Source: Aliiglaciecola sp. M165
GTDB taxonomy: Bacteria; Pseudomonadota; Gammaproteobacteria; Enterobacterales; Alteromonadaceae
Reading direction: 5' to 3'
Length of the DNA stretch: 64,000 nucleotides
Assembly (NCBI RefSeq): GCF_007197995.1
Contig: NZ_VKKH01000004.1
Location: 248,001 to 312,000, forward strand
The notes beneath the pieces are model-generated. The model saw only the letters and a list, made by a program, of their open reading frames with translations. It made no database searches and was not told the origin of the DNA. The first letter of the stretch is position 1; each line of letters begins with the position of its first letter. Positions 56,123 through 64,000 of the stretch are shown one piece after another. The position numbers and the translations under genes are program-made.

Positions 56123-57568
56123 TTATTGTTTAGGCACAAACAGTGCCATCAATTCAGTATGCGCGGTTTGTGGAAACATATCCATCAGACCTATTTTACT
56201 AATTTGATATTTGTGTGCGAGTAATTTAGCCGTGTCTCTAGCAAAGGTGGCAGGATTACAGGATACATAAAGAATGTGTGAAGGCTTTCCTTGCACAATA
56301 AGATCGACGGCTTCACCCGCACCATCGCGTGCAGGATCAAGTAACACTTTATTAAAGGTTAACAGTTCGTCTTTGCTTATTGCTTTTGCATTATTCAGAT
56401 CAGCTTGCCAAAATTGACAATTAGAAATGTTATTTTTTAGTGCGTTTTGTGTGGCCCGTTGCACCATTTCAGCCACACCTTCGACACCCACTACAGTTTT
56501 ACATTGGCTAGCCATTGGCAGACTGAAATTGCCAATTCCACAAAATAAGTCAAGCACGTTATCTTCAGAATCCAACGACAGCCAGTTGCATGCCTGCTCT
56601 ATCATCTGTCTATTAACGCTGTCGTTGACTTGCACAAAATCGTTAATGTTTACCGCCAGTTCGATGTCATTGGGTACATCAAAAACCAAAGGCTGGTCTG
56701 TCAGGTCTGCTAGTGTAATCTGATGATGGTTATCTTCGTAGGCTAATTGAATTTGATTCATCCGCGAAAACTCAGCCCATTTGTCTTTGTCTTGTTGATT
56801 GAGTGATTTTGTCACTCGCAAGCAGACTTGGATACCCTTGCTTCCCTCAAACATTGAAACGTGGCCAATTGCCGACGGATTATCTAAGGTCGCCATGACA
56901 TTCTGTAGCGGCTCGATTAAGTGCTGTAAAGCGGGGGTTAATACCTGACATTGCTGAATAGAAAATATTTGCTTACTACCAGATTGTCGAAAGCCCAGTT
57001 TTATATCTTGGCGATTTCTGGCATCCACCGACAAACGGGTTTTACGCCGATAACCTGTCGGCTCAGCGTAAAGAGTTGGGCTCCAATGAAGTTGGCCAAC
57101 GAGATCGCCAATGGTCCGATGCACCGACTTCTTTATTCCCCGCGTGGACAATGATCCTTTTTTCCGTTGCCCAGTTTGACCTATACTGTGGATCAACGGA
57201 GTGTGCAAAATTAGTTGCTCAATCGATGTTTGTTTCATCGAACACACTGAATCGGCTGATACGTGCTGAGTTTGGCAGCCGCCACATTGATTAAAGTGCT
57301 GACAAAAAGGAGTCGTGCGAGCTGGGCTTGCTTGTATAACTTTTTTCAGTTCTGCTCGACAAAAGCGGGCTTTTTGCTCGCGGATCACTATCTCTACTTT
57401 TTCACCTGGCAAAGCACCTTCAACAAAAATTACCGGTTGATGATCGCTAACGACACCAATTCCGGTGTGCTCAAGAGAGTTGATTTCTACGCACATTGTT
57501 TTACCCACCAATTGATTAGCCTGGTGGGATTTAGTTGTTGAGGGTTTTACCTTAAAAAGGTTAGCCAT
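56123..57568 (-). CDS. rlmD: 23S rRNA (uracil-1939-C5)-methyltransferase RlmD
   Basis: The 481-residue enzyme has an N-terminal TRAM domain (INSLEHTGIGVVSDHQPVIFVEGALPGEKVEIVI). Cluster cysteines follow (CQHFNQCGGCQTQH and a fourth Cys further on). The SAM domain shows VLDLFCGIGNFSLPMA, the release motif LDPARDGAGE and the nucleophile Cys in LYVSCNPATFARD. RlmD is a 4Fe-4S protein. It lies 34 nt before relA and overlaps acpS by 8 nt. Confidence 0.96.
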   Translation of the reverse strand: MANLFKVKPSTTKSHQANQLVGKTMCVEINSLEHTGIGVVSDHQPVIFVEGALPGEKVEIVIREQKARFCRAELKKVIQASPARTTPFCQHFNQCGGCQTQHVSADSVCSMKQTSIEQLILHTPLIHSIGQTGQRKKGSLSTRGIKKSVHRTIGDLVGQLHWSPTLYAEPTGYRRKTRLSVDARNRQDIKLGFRQSGSKQIFSIQQCQVLTPALQHLIEPLQNVMATLDNPSAIGHVSMFEGSKGIQVCLRVTKSLNQQDKDKWAEFSRMNQIQLAYEDNHHQITLADLTDQPLVFDVPNDIELAVNINDFVQVNDSVNRQMIEQACNWLSLDSEDNVLDLFCGIGNFSLPMASQCKTVVGVEGVAEMVQRATQNALKNNISNCQFWQADLNNAKAISKDELLTFNKVLLDPARDGAGEAVDLIVQGKPSHILYVSCNPATFARDTAKLLAHKYQISKIGLMDMFPQTAHTELMALFVPKQ

Positions 57569-57953
57569 CTAGCGTATTACCTTCTAACAGTACTGTGGCG
57601 ACAGCATAATGCTGCTCATCAGAAATGGTCACTAAAGCGTGAGTGATACCGCGCTGCTCGCACATTTTTTTGAAAGCCCCGGAGTAATTCAACTTGGGCT
57701 CTCCGAGCTCACCATTGGTAATCTCTAACTGTTGCCAACCGATACCGTTACCAATGCCAGTTCCCAATGCTTTGACCGCCGCTTCTTTGGCGGCAAACCT
57801 TTTGGCCAAGTAACGTTCAGGGAACTTATGCTGTTGATAGATGGAAAATTCTGTCTCTGTCAAAATACGGCGGGGCAAGCGCTCGGATTTAATTACTTGT
57901 TGTTGCAATCGGGCAATTTCAACAATATCCGTACCTAATCCTAAAACGGCCAA
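57561..57953 (-). CDS. acpS: Holo-[acyl-carrier-protein] synthase
   Basis: The 130-residue enzyme transfers phosphopantetheine from CoA to apo-ACP. The motifs LGLGTDIVEIARL (metal Asp) and ERYLAKRFAAKEAAVKALGTGI (metal Glu) are intact. It sits 1 nt after pdxJ and overlaps rlmD by 8 nt, joining the recO-pdxJ-acpS block to rlmD-relA. Confidence 0.97.
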   Translation of the reverse strand: MAVLGLGTDIVEIARLQQQVIKSERLPRRILTETEFSIYQQHKFPERYLAKRFAAKEAAVKALGTGIGNGIGWQQLEITNGELGEPKLNYSGAFKKMCEQRGITHALVTISDEQHYAVATVLLEGNTLDG

Positions 57954-57954
57954 T

Positions 57955-58686
57955 TTAGTTTCTCGCTTCCAACATTAATTGTTTCATATCACGCACCGCT
58001 TTATCTAAACCGTCAAAGGCAGCACGGGCGATAATTGCATGGCCAATGTTCAACTCTATGATCTCAGGTAAAGCAGCAATAGGTTTGACATTATGATAGT
58101 GCAAACCGTGTCCTGCATTAACCTTTAAACCAATAGAGTCTGCGTAGGAAATACCTTTTTTAAGTTTCTCTAATTCGACTTGCATCTGTTCTTCGCTTTT
58201 TGCTTCAGCGTATTGCCCTGTATGAATTTCAATATAGGGTGCACCTGCCTCCTTGGCCGCATCTATTTGAGCCAGTTCGGCATCAATAAACAGCGACACA
58301 AGAATATCGTCAGCAGCTAAGCTGTCACAGGCACTACGGATTTTGTCGAGATTTCCTAACACATCCAAACCACCTTCGGTGGTCAACTCTTCTCGTTTTT
58401 CAGGCACCAGGCAGCAAAACTCCGGCTTTGTTTGTGAAGCAATAACCAACATTTCTTCGGTCACTGCCATTTCTAAGTTCAACCGAGTATTGATGGTGTC
58501 TCTTAGTAGGCGAACATCTCGATCGTTAATGTGCCTGCGATCTTCTCTTAAATGCACAGTGATACCGTCCGCTCCAGCTCGTTCAGCGATATCAGCAGCG
58601 TGCACAGGATCTGGGTAATGTGTTCCTCTGGCATTGCGCAGTGTTGCAATATGATCAATGTTCACACCCAGATAAATATCTTTCAT
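57955..58686 (-). CDS. pdxJ: Pyridoxine 5'-phosphate synthase
   Basis: This 243-residue TIM-barrel enzyme condenses 1-deoxyxylulose 5-phosphate with 3-amino-2-oxopropyl phosphate. It has [67 protein letters not shown] and [12 protein letters not shown]. The ATG at 58686 has GGAG eight bases upstream; a frame extending to 58803 lies inside recO and is not homologous. It overlaps recO by 4 nt. Confidence 0.97.
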   Translation of the reverse strand: MKDIYLGVNIDHIATLRNARGTHYPDPVHAADIAERAGADGITVHLREDRRHINDRDVRLLRDTINTRLNLEMAVTEEMLVIASQTKPEFCCLVPEKREELTTEGGLDVLGNLDKIRSACDSLAADDILVSLFIDAELAQIDAAKEAGAPYIEIHTGQYAEAKSEEQMQVELEKLKKGISYADSIGLKVNAGHGLHYHNVKPIAALPEIIELNIGHAIIARAAFDGLDKAVRDMKQLMLEARN

Positions 58687-59414
58687 TTTGTTTGCTCCAT
58701 TTTTTGGAATAATTCTCTGCTTTTTAGAGGTTTGTCGCCAAGTAAGGGTTTTAGTGCCATCCGTGTCACACGTTTGGCTGTGCTCAGGCTTTCCTTGTCC
58801 CATTCGTATCTGGCAGCCTTTAGTACGCTCTCACCACTGAAACGGTTTTTGGATTTATCTGCATTTGCTAACAATTGAAATCCCTGCTCCAAGGTAAAAT
58901 AATACTCGCCATTTGGTTCAATCTCAGTGTTTGATTGCAGGTCTTCATGCCAAGAAAAACCGTAACCTAAATCGGCCAATAAATGAATTTCAAATTCACG
59001 CAGGACCGCTTCCATCGACTGGTTTTCAGACAATCTGAGCACACTGGCTAAATACAGATCATAGGTGACAGGAAACGCTATGTCAGCAGGTAACAATCGA
59101 TTTAGCAATTCGTTTAAATACAATGCGCAAAATAGTGCATTGCCTTGCAAGGTAAATCCACGACCATCGCTTTCTACCTGTACCAAAGTTTTTAAATCCG
59201 ATTTTCCGCTAAACACAAGCTGCAATGCCTGAAAAGGTTGTAACAAGCTTTTCTTTTCTTGGCTTTTTGCACTTTTCCCGCCATGAACACCGCGACAAAC
59301 CGCGGATAGTCGTCCATGTTCTCGGGTAAAAAAGTCGACAATAGAACTTGTTTCACGATAGGGACGACGATGCAAGACCACACCTGTTAGGATATTTTGC
59401 ATACTGTTAAGCAT
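58683..59414 (-). CDS. recO: DNA repair protein RecO
   Basis: The 243-residue protein has the N-terminal OB fold ([37 protein letters not shown]) and a helical C-terminal domain containing [13 protein letters not shown]. RecO helps load RecA on SSB-coated gaps. era and rnc, which normally precede recO, are not upstream here; an uncharacterised gene takes that place. An internal start at 59402 is possible. Confidence 0.94.
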   Translation of the reverse strand: MLNSMQNILTGVVLHRRPYRETSSIVDFFTREHGRLSAVCRGVHGGKSAKSQEKKSLLQPFQALQLVFSGKSDLKTLVQVESDGRGFTLQGNALFCALYLNELLNRLLPADIAFPVTYDLYLASVLRLSENQSMEAVLREFEIHLLADLGYGFSWHEDLQSNTEIEPNGEYYFTLEQGFQLLANADKSKNRFSGESVLKAARYEWDKESLSTAKRVTRMALKPLLGDKPLKSRELFQKMEQTK

Positions 59415-59492
59415 TACTCGGCATTATTCAAAAACACTTCATGTTGGCTTTCAATTGAGCTGCTAGAGCTGTTAACTTATCTGGTAGTCTAT

Positions 59493-59771
59493 TCAGGCAA
59501 CCTTAATCCTAACGACTTTCATCACCTCAAATTCTAGGCCCGCTATTTCTTCAGTAATAGGATAATAGGTCAGGTTTACCAAGCTTCCGTTAAGATTCTT
59601 ATAGGCCTTTTTACGGCGAAATTTGAAGGGTATTTCGTAGCCTTCAATCATAATTGTATTGACGATCCAATCATCATCTTTGCGCTGGACATGAGAAACA
59701 ACTTTCATATCTTCTGAATGCACCAAATTTTGGTGCTTTTCCAACATTTTCTTTACCGGAGACTTAGCCAT
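59493..59771 (-). CDS. Conserved hypothetical protein
   Basis: A 92-residue product, not assigned to a family. It begins MAKSPVKKMLEKHQNLV, has VVSHVQRKDDDWIVNTIMIEGYEIPFKFRRKKAYKNL in the middle and ends LEFEVMKVVRIKVA. The pattern suggests a small basic beta-rich protein without signal peptide. Alternative starts lie at 59783 and 59801; none has a strong ribosome binding site. It is divergent from a lipoprotein gene and about 80 bp upstream of recO. Confidence 0.6.
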   Translation of the reverse strand: MAKSPVKKMLEKHQNLVHSEDMKVVSHVQRKDDDWIVNTIMIEGYEIPFKFRRKKAYKNLNGSLVNLTYYPITEEIAGLEFEVMKVVRIKVA

Positions 59772-59868
59772 AGTAGAATTCATCTGTAAACCAACTTGCA
59801 TAATAACATTTACGCAGGCAAATTGGTGCCAATGTGAATATCAAATAGAAAAAAGGACTTCCATACCG

Positions 59869-60516
59869 ATGAGAAGATGGGCAATTGTTGTGGTGATAGC
59901 CTGTGTATTGGTCACTACAGGGTGCGACACTGAGTCCACAAAAACGGATTCGATGCTTTATCGCGAAGCAGCGATCCGGGACGCGCAAAAACCGCTTAAA
60001 AAAGCCTTTAAGATACTGGATCAAAAAATCAGAAGTAATCCTAAAGACAATTTAGATGTTCTCCTTATCGCGCAAAACGCGATGGTCGAATCTCGTCAAA
60101 TATACAAAAAGAATAACATCGTCAATTTTGAAGATGACAAACTCACGGAGTTAGAAAATTATTTCGAATCGCTGCAACCAGAGTTGGTGGAATTCGCGTC
60201 TGACTTACTTATAAACGTAGTAAATCGAACCGAGCTATTGCGCACACAAATAGAAGAAGCCAAGACGCAGCCCTACAGTGCCAGAGGAAATGACACCTCA
60301 CAACTCGTCGATTTTTTAGGTCAGAAATATAATGAAGACGTGAAAAGCTGTTGTTTGCAAAAGTTGTCGCAGATCGATCAGCTCCTGCAACGAGAAGCAG
60401 CTCAGTATCGTGAGTTACTCATTCTGATCCGCTCGATAAATTCCGAACTGGGTAACGTCATTAAAGAAAAAGGCTACGCAAATAAACTAAAAAGGCGGAT
60501 CTTAGCCATAACATAA
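59869..60516 (+). CDS. Uncharacterised lipoprotein
   Basis: The 215-residue protein has a lipoprotein signal (VVIACVLVTTGC) and then a mostly helical, charged body (REAAIRDAQKPLKKAFKILDQKI, LLRTQIEEAKTQPYS, QYRELLILIRSINSELGNVIKEKGYANKLKRR). I do not recognise a family. It is probably attached to a membrane and facing the periplasm. It is followed by the guanidine riboswitch promoter, so it is unlikely to share that transcript. Confidence 0.65.
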   Translation: MRRWAIVVVIACVLVTTGCDTESTKTDSMLYREAAIRDAQKPLKKAFKILDQKIRSNPKDNLDVLLIAQNAMVESRQIYKKNNIVNFEDDKLTELENYFESLQPELVEFASDLLINVVNRTELLRTQIEEAKTQPYSARGNDTSQLVDFLGQKYNEDVKSCCLQKLSQIDQLLQREAAQYRELLILIRSINSELGNVIKEKGYANKLKRRILAIT

Positions 60517-60559
60517 CCGTTTGCTAGGGGATTTTGATTTAAAGACAGAGGTAAATGCA

Positions 60560-60588
60560 TTGACACTGCTAGGATAATTAAAAATAAT
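60560..60588 (+). promoter_or_regulatory. Promoter of the riboswitch-exporter transcript
   Basis: A consensus -35 TTGACA (60560-60565) and an AATAAT -10 (60583-60588) are separated by the optimal 17 bp. Transcription would begin near 60595, just before the first riboswitch hairpin. Confidence 0.8.
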
Positions 60589-60605
60589 GGGGTTTCAATG
60601 CTGAA

Positions 60606-60660
60606 GTGAGGACGACCTCACCGCTCTATCTCATTCGGGGACGACTCCAAGATGGAGTTG
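60606..60660 (+). ncRNA. Guanidine-II (mini-ykkC) riboswitch
   Basis: Two hairpins with ACGA loops are seen, the hallmark of this class. P1 is GTGAGG-ACGA-CCTCAC (60606-60621, six perfect pairs). P2 is GGGG-ACGA-CTCC (60637-60648, one G-U), after a 15-nt linker. The 3' arm of P2 can instead pair with the ribosome binding site: ACTCCA (60644-60649) is complementary to TGGAGT (60653-60658), extendable to 8 bp. Guanidine binding, by holding P2 together, would free the GGAG for translation. The gene downstream is a SugE/Gdx-type exporter, the typical partner. Confidence 0.88.
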
Positions 60661-60664
60661 TGTT

Positions 60665-60979
60665 ATGTCTTGGTTTTATCTTGTTCTTGCGGGTATTTTC
60701 GAAGCTGGCTGGCTTATTTCAATTATCAAATCCGAATCCTTTTCCAAACCTCAATTTATTGTAATTGGCGTTTTATCTACGGCTCTGAGTCTAACGCTAT
60801 TTTCAATCTCGTTATATTAGATCCCAATTACAGTGGCCTACTTAGTTTGGTTAGCCGTTGGCGCGGTGTCATTGGTGTTAAAAGATGTTTTTGTCAATGG
60901 CACACCTATTTTAATTCAACAATTGTTCTTTATATCGCTGATAGTAATTGGCATAGTCGGTATAAAAGTCAGTCTTTAG
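60665..60979 (+). pseudogene. sugE: SMR-family SugE/Gdx-type guanidinium exporter interrupted by one in-frame TAG
   Basis: From the ATG at 60665 the frame reads SWFYLVLAGIFEAGWLIS, with the essential SMR glutamate (Glu13), for 51 residues and then meets TAG at 60818-60820. The same frame continues without shift as IPITVAYLVWLAVGAVSLVL and LIVIGIVGIKVSL to a TAG at 60977-60979. The combined 104 codons with four helices match the SugE length. The stop lies in the loop after helix 2. Either the gene is recently inactivated, or the base is an error, or the codon is read through. The ribosome binding site GGAG (60654-60657) is controlled by the riboswitch. Confidence 0.85.
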
Positions 60980-60995
60980 TCAGGAGCAAATCGAC

Positions 60996-61394
60996 GTGTC
61001 GGGTGAGACTAATTTAGATATTTTGTTGAAATCGATGAGCCCTCAATTGAATGAGGGCGAATTTGTTTTTGTATCCATTGAAAATGGCCGTTATGGGCAG
61101 TTAGGTGAACTTGCCCCTATCGCTATGTTTATGGAAACCGAAGGCATGACCCTTGTTGTTCCAAAATCAACTGCCGATGACAGTGGGTTTAGCTACAATT
61201 CAACCTTTTGCTGCATTACGTTGACGATTCACTCTAGCTTAGACGCTGTGGGCTTAACTGCGGCATTCGCCAGTAAGCTAGCTGAAAAAGACATCAGTGC
61301 GAACGTCATTGCCGGTTACTACCATGATCACATCTTTGTTCAGAGTGAAAAGTCAGAGCAGGCAATGAGTGCACTGAATGAATTCAGAATATAG
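60996..61394 (+). CDS. ACT-domain protein (COG3602-like)
   Basis: The 132-residue protein appears to carry two small ACT-like domains: VFVSIENGRYGQLGELAPIAMFMETEGMTLVVPKSTAD, then CCITLTIHSSLDAVGLTAAFASKLAEKDISANVIAGYYHDHIFV. ACT modules bind amino acids or related ligands. The start is GTG at 60996 with AGGAG nine bases upstream. It is 16 nt after the exporter frame and probably shares its transcript, so it could be part of a guanidine response. It may also be an unrelated passenger. Confidence 0.82.
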   Translation: MSGETNLDILLKSMSPQLNEGEFVFVSIENGRYGQLGELAPIAMFMETEGMTLVVPKSTADDSGFSYNSTFCCITLTIHSSLDAVGLTAAFASKLAEKDISANVIAGYYHDHIFVQSEKSEQAMSALNEFRI

Positions 61395-61441
61395 TGTATG
61401 GTTTTACCGCCGTAGCGAATCGTGAAGGTCTATTAGATGGC

Positions 61442-62203
61442 TTATTGTAATTTCCACTTTTGCATGATGCGCTGATATTCACCGTTTGCTTTAAGCGCAA
61501 TTATGCCAGTTTGAAGTGTCTCAACCACTTGGGCATTTGTGTTAAGACCGGTTGCCATTTCTAGCTGAAAATTAAGCTCCTCAACATCGTAAATGGGTTC
61601 GATTTCTGAAGCATCGAGGCCAACACTCTGTATTTCATATTTACCTGTTTGTACATTGGCAATGACCATATCTATTCGACCTTTAAACAACATGGTCCAA
61701 AGCTGTTCCGTGCTCGATACTAACGCCAAGTTATCGTTTTCGATAAACCCCCTCTTTAAAAGGTAATTGGCGGCCCCGTAGCCGCGCACAGACCCCACTA
61801 AAAACTGTTTAGCTTGTTCGATACTTGTTAGCCTAATGTGTTTGTTTTTTGCCAGACGTATAAATGATGCACGCACCGAATGTACCTCGCCCAACCATTG
61901 AAAAAGAGGTTCTCTGCTACTGGTACGAAGTGCTGAAATGAGAATGACATTTGGTTCGTTTGCGGCTTGATGAATAGCTCTGGCCCACGGCAAATGTTCA
62001 ATAGTGGCATTGACTTGTGTGAGTTCAATTAACGATTTTGCTAAATCAAAATTAACACCTTGAGGCTCACCATTTTCATCAAGCCAATAATAAGGAGCCG
62101 CTATTTCGCTATAAAACCTAAGAATGTTTGGCTCATCGGTCGCTTTTACTTCGAAACCAATCAAGGCTAGCAACACAACTAAGCCTTTTCGAATAAAAAA
62201 CAA
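61442..62203 (-). CDS. Orphan periplasmic amino-acid-type substrate-binding protein
   Basis: The 253-residue protein has a signal peptide (GLVVLLALIGFEVKA) and the SBP_bac_3 fold: YYWLDENGEPQGVNFDLAKSLIELTQVNATIEHLPWARA, VGSVRGYGAANYLLKRG, LFKGRIDMVIANVQTG and the final YQRIMQKW. There is no permease or ATPase nearby. Many Alteromonadales carry such solo proteins; the ligand and role are unknown. Confidence 0.85.
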   Translation of the reverse strand: MFFIRKGLVVLLALIGFEVKATDEPNILRFYSEIAAPYYWLDENGEPQGVNFDLAKSLIELTQVNATIEHLPWARAIHQAANEPNVILISALRTSSREPLFQWLGEVHSVRASFIRLAKNKHIRLTSIEQAKQFLVGSVRGYGAANYLLKRGFIENDNLALVSSTEQLWTMLFKGRIDMVIANVQTGKYEIQSVGLDASEIEPIYDVEELNFQLEMATGLNTNAQVVETLQTGIIALKANGEYQRIMQKWKLQ

Positions 62204-62359
62204 AATTAATCTCCTGAGACGAAGCTCTATACTGGAAATTTCTAAATCGCCTACTAGTTAGGTGGTTCAATCGAATTTATTTAGAGGAGTACATACTATT
62301 GTGGTATCGGAGCAACAGCAATTATTTATGCAAATTAGTCTTAATGCCGGATTTAAACA

Positions 62360-62755
62360 CTAATCTTGTTCGGTCTGGAGCTTTTTAATTATCCCTTTGT
62401 TAGCTTCTGGAAAACTTAACCTATGCAACTCGTCAATTCTGACCCATTGAGTAAGCTGTCCTTCCATGCCTGTTGGCTCCCCTTCAAATCCATCAATAAT
62501 GTGAATGTGCAATCTGACATGTTTGTCGCCATAGTCATGTTCAATCAACATAAACTCAGATTGCGAATGCACTATAATACCCAATTCTTCATTCAGTTCA
62601 CGGCACATGGCGTGTTCGACCGTTTCGTCTGATTCGACTTTTCCGCCTGGAAATTCCCACAGACCGCCTTGATGTAAGTCATCTGCCCGTTTACTAACAA
62701 AAATTTGGTCGTTGCGCTGAATAACTCCCACGGCAACATCCACTATTTTCATCAT
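62360..62755 (-). CDS. mutT: 8-oxo-dGTP diphosphatase MutT
   Basis: The 131-residue Nudix hydrolase removes oxidised dGTP from the nucleotide pool. It starts with KIVDVAVGVIQRNDQIFVSKRADDLHQGGLWEFPGGKVE and the Nudix box GGKVESDETVEHAMCRELNEELGI is intact. The ATG at 62755 has AAGGAA upstream; an earlier ATG at 62770 lacks one. It follows secA, as in E. coli, but with a terminator in between. Confidence 0.95.
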   Translation of the reverse strand: MMKIVDVAVGVIQRNDQIFVSKRADDLHQGGLWEFPGGKVESDETVEHAMCRELNEELGIIVHSQSEFMLIEHDYGDKHVRLHIHIIDGFEGEPTGMEGQLTQWVRIDELHRLSFPEANKGIIKKLQTEQD

Positions 62756-62780
62756 TGTATTTCCTTTCAAATTTGTGACA

Positions 62781-62810
62781 TAAAAAAGGGACAGTGCAAA
62801 AGCTGTCCCT
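62781..62810 (-). terminator. Terminator of secA
   Basis: AGGGACAG and CTGTCCCT form an 8-bp stem with an 8-base loop, followed on the minus strand by six T, 20 bp after the secA stop. It partly separates secA from mutT. Confidence 0.88.
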
Positions 62811-62829
62811 GTTTCTTAGCGTGTTCGGG

Positions 62830-64000
62830 CTAACTTAACTTGCCATGACACTGTTTATACTTTTTACCTGAACCACAGGGGCAAGGATCGTTTCGCCCAA
62901 CCTTAGGTCCCTCGCGCACTGCCGTTTTCGGGCCTGCAGCTTGGTCCTGAGATTCTTGATTAGGTGATTCATGTTCGTAGTTTTTGGGCACTTCATCTGC
63001 TTGACGGCGTTGTTCTTCAACTGCATCGACGTCAGATTCCGCTTTAACACGAACTTTACTTAAGATGTTGATCACTTCAACTTTTAGGTTTTCCAACATT
63101 TCGGAAAACAGCTGGAATGACTCACGTTTGTATTCCTGTTTCGGATTTTTTTGAGCGTAGCCACGTAAATGAATACCTTGGCGTAAATGATCCATAGCCG
63201 CTAAGTGTTCTTTCCAAGAGCTGTCGAGATTCTGTAACATCACGGCTTTTTCGAACTGGCGCATGACATCCGGCCCGACTGTTTCTTCTTTTTGCTTGTA
63301 GGCCGTTTGCACTTCACCCAAAATGCGCTCACGTAGTTTTTCTTCAAAGAGTTTGTCGTCTTCGTCAAGCCACTGTTGAATCGGCATTTCCATTAAGAAA
63401 TCACCTTTGATCCGCTCTTCCAATCCTGGAACATCCCACATTTCTTCTAGAGATTGTGGCGGGATGTACTCGTCAATCATACTGCTGACGACATCTTCAC
63501 GAATCGCATCAACGGTATCGCTAATATCACCTTCATCCAATAATTCGTTTCGTTGTTCGTAAATAACTTTACGTTGATCATTGGCCACATCATCGAATTC
63601 AAGTAGCTGTTTACGAATATCGAAGTTGCGTCCTTCAACTTTACGCTGAGCATTCTCGATTGCTCGCGTTACCCAAGGATGTTCAATGGCTTCGCCTCTT
63701 TCCATCCCTAGACGTTTCATCATGTTGCCCATCTTTTCAGAGGCAAAAATACGCATCAATCCGTCTTCTAAAGACAAATAGAATCTTGATGAACCTGGGT
63801 CACCTTGACGACCAGAACGACCCCGTAATTGATTGTCGATTCGGCGAGATTCATGGCGCTCGGTACCAATAATATGCAAGCCACCAGCATCAAGTACTTT
63901 TTGGTGATCTTCTTCCCACTGAGCCTTAATTTTTGCTACTTTTTCTGGCTTGGGATCATTGATTTTGGCTAACTCAGACTGCCAATTACCGCCCAATACA
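62830..64000 (-). CDS. secA: Preprotein translocase subunit SecA, 5' part outside window
   Basis: The visible C-terminal 390 residues contain the end of the second nucleotide-binding domain ([47 protein letters not shown]). The helical scaffold and wing domains follow ([42 protein letters not shown]). A charged linker and the zinc-binding SecB-docking tail [20 protein letters not shown] end the protein. The N-terminal motor domain lies beyond position 64000. No frame damage is seen. Confidence 0.98.
   Translation of the reverse strand, partial: VLGGNWQSELAKINDPKPEKVAKIKAQWEEDHQKVLDAGGLHIIGTERHESRRIDNQLRGRSGRQGDPGSSRFYLSLEDGLMRIFASEKMGNMMKRLGMERGEAIEHPWVTRAIENAQRKVEGRNFDIRKQLLEFDDVANDQRKVIYEQRNELLDEGDISDTVDAIREDVVSSMIDEYIPPQSLEEMWDVPGLEERIKGDFLMEMPIQQWLDEDDKLFEEKLRERILGEVQTAYKQKEETVGPDVMRQFEKAVMLQNLDSSWKEHLAAMDHLRQGIHLRGYAQKNPKQEYKRESFQLFSEMLENLKVEVINILSKVRVKAESDVDAVEEQRRQADEVPKNYEHESPNQESQDQAAGPKTAVREGPKVGRNDPCPCGSGKKYKQCHGKLS

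Noticed and set aside
58687-58803. N-terminal extension of PdxJ
   Set aside because: It lies within recO in another frame. The ATG at 58686 has a proper ribosome binding site and matches the PdxJ start.
60652-61017. 121-codon frame overlapping the exporter pseudogene
   Set aside because: It is a different reading frame of the SMR gene rich in Cys, Ser and Tyr, without any family features. The SMR frame is recognised across its full length on both sides of the TAG.
61442-62203. Orphan binding protein as part of an amino-acid ABC transporter
   Set aside because: No permease or ATPase gene lies in the flanking sequence, and solo proteins of this type are frequent in Alteromonadales.

Overview
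The window is ordinary chromosome of a marine gammaproteobacterium of the order Alteromonadales, probably close to Glaciecola, Paraglaciecola or Alteromonas. This is inferred from gene content and order: gshB-yqgE-ruvX, pilT/pilU beside yggS-proC-yggT, rplM-rpsI-petABC-sspAB, rsmI/lpoA-yraN-diaA-dolP, recO-pdxJ-acpS next to rlmD-relA-mazG, and secA-mutT. A DUF3545 gene, a DUF2989 lipoprotein and a GlyGly-CTERM protease also fit. Base composition looks moderately AT-rich and even. I see no prophage, insertion sequence, CRISPR array, rRNA or tRNA.

Left part (1-19 kb): a glycoside hydrolase family 3 lipoprotein cut by the window edge; a GNAT acetyltransferase; glutathione synthetase with yqgE and ruvX; a thioredoxin-like protein; the type IV pilus ATPases pilU and pilT, divergent from yggS-proC-yggT-DUF4426; a PotD-like binding protein beside a TorS-like hybrid kinase; a lytic transglycosylase; yaaA; tal-pgi.

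Middle (19-44 kb): a palindromic repeat cluster; a DUF3545 gene; the threonine operon thrL-thrA-thrB-thrC followed by ung, with a Thr/Ile/Met leader peptide and attenuator; a CheY-like regulator; aceK; an ACC-deaminase-like enzyme; pnuC; the carboxynorspermidine pathway (dehydrogenase and nspC); a DMT transporter; apbE-rsmI; the lpoA-yraN-diaA-dolP block; a second repeat cluster; and sspAB, petABC and rplM-rpsI.

Right part (44-64 kb): a secreted trypsin-like protease whose PA domain interrupts the protease fold and which ends in a GlyGly-CTERM tail. Next comes a run of six two-component and c-di-GMP genes, then mazG-relA-rlmD-acpS-pdxJ-recO and two uncharacterised genes. A short module follows: promoter, guanidine-II (mini-ykkC) riboswitch, SugE/Gdx-type exporter gene broken by one in-frame TAG, and an ACT-domain gene. 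An orphan amino-acid-type binding protein, mutT and the 3' part of secA close the window.

Most informative for follow-up: the guanidine-II riboswitch over an amber-interrupted exporter; the binding-protein/hybrid-kinase pair without a transporter; the clustered signalling genes; the PA-in-trypsin architecture; and the half-unit plus full-unit structure of the two repeat clusters. All functional calls rest on motifs and family resemblance recognised by eye. No database search was run.
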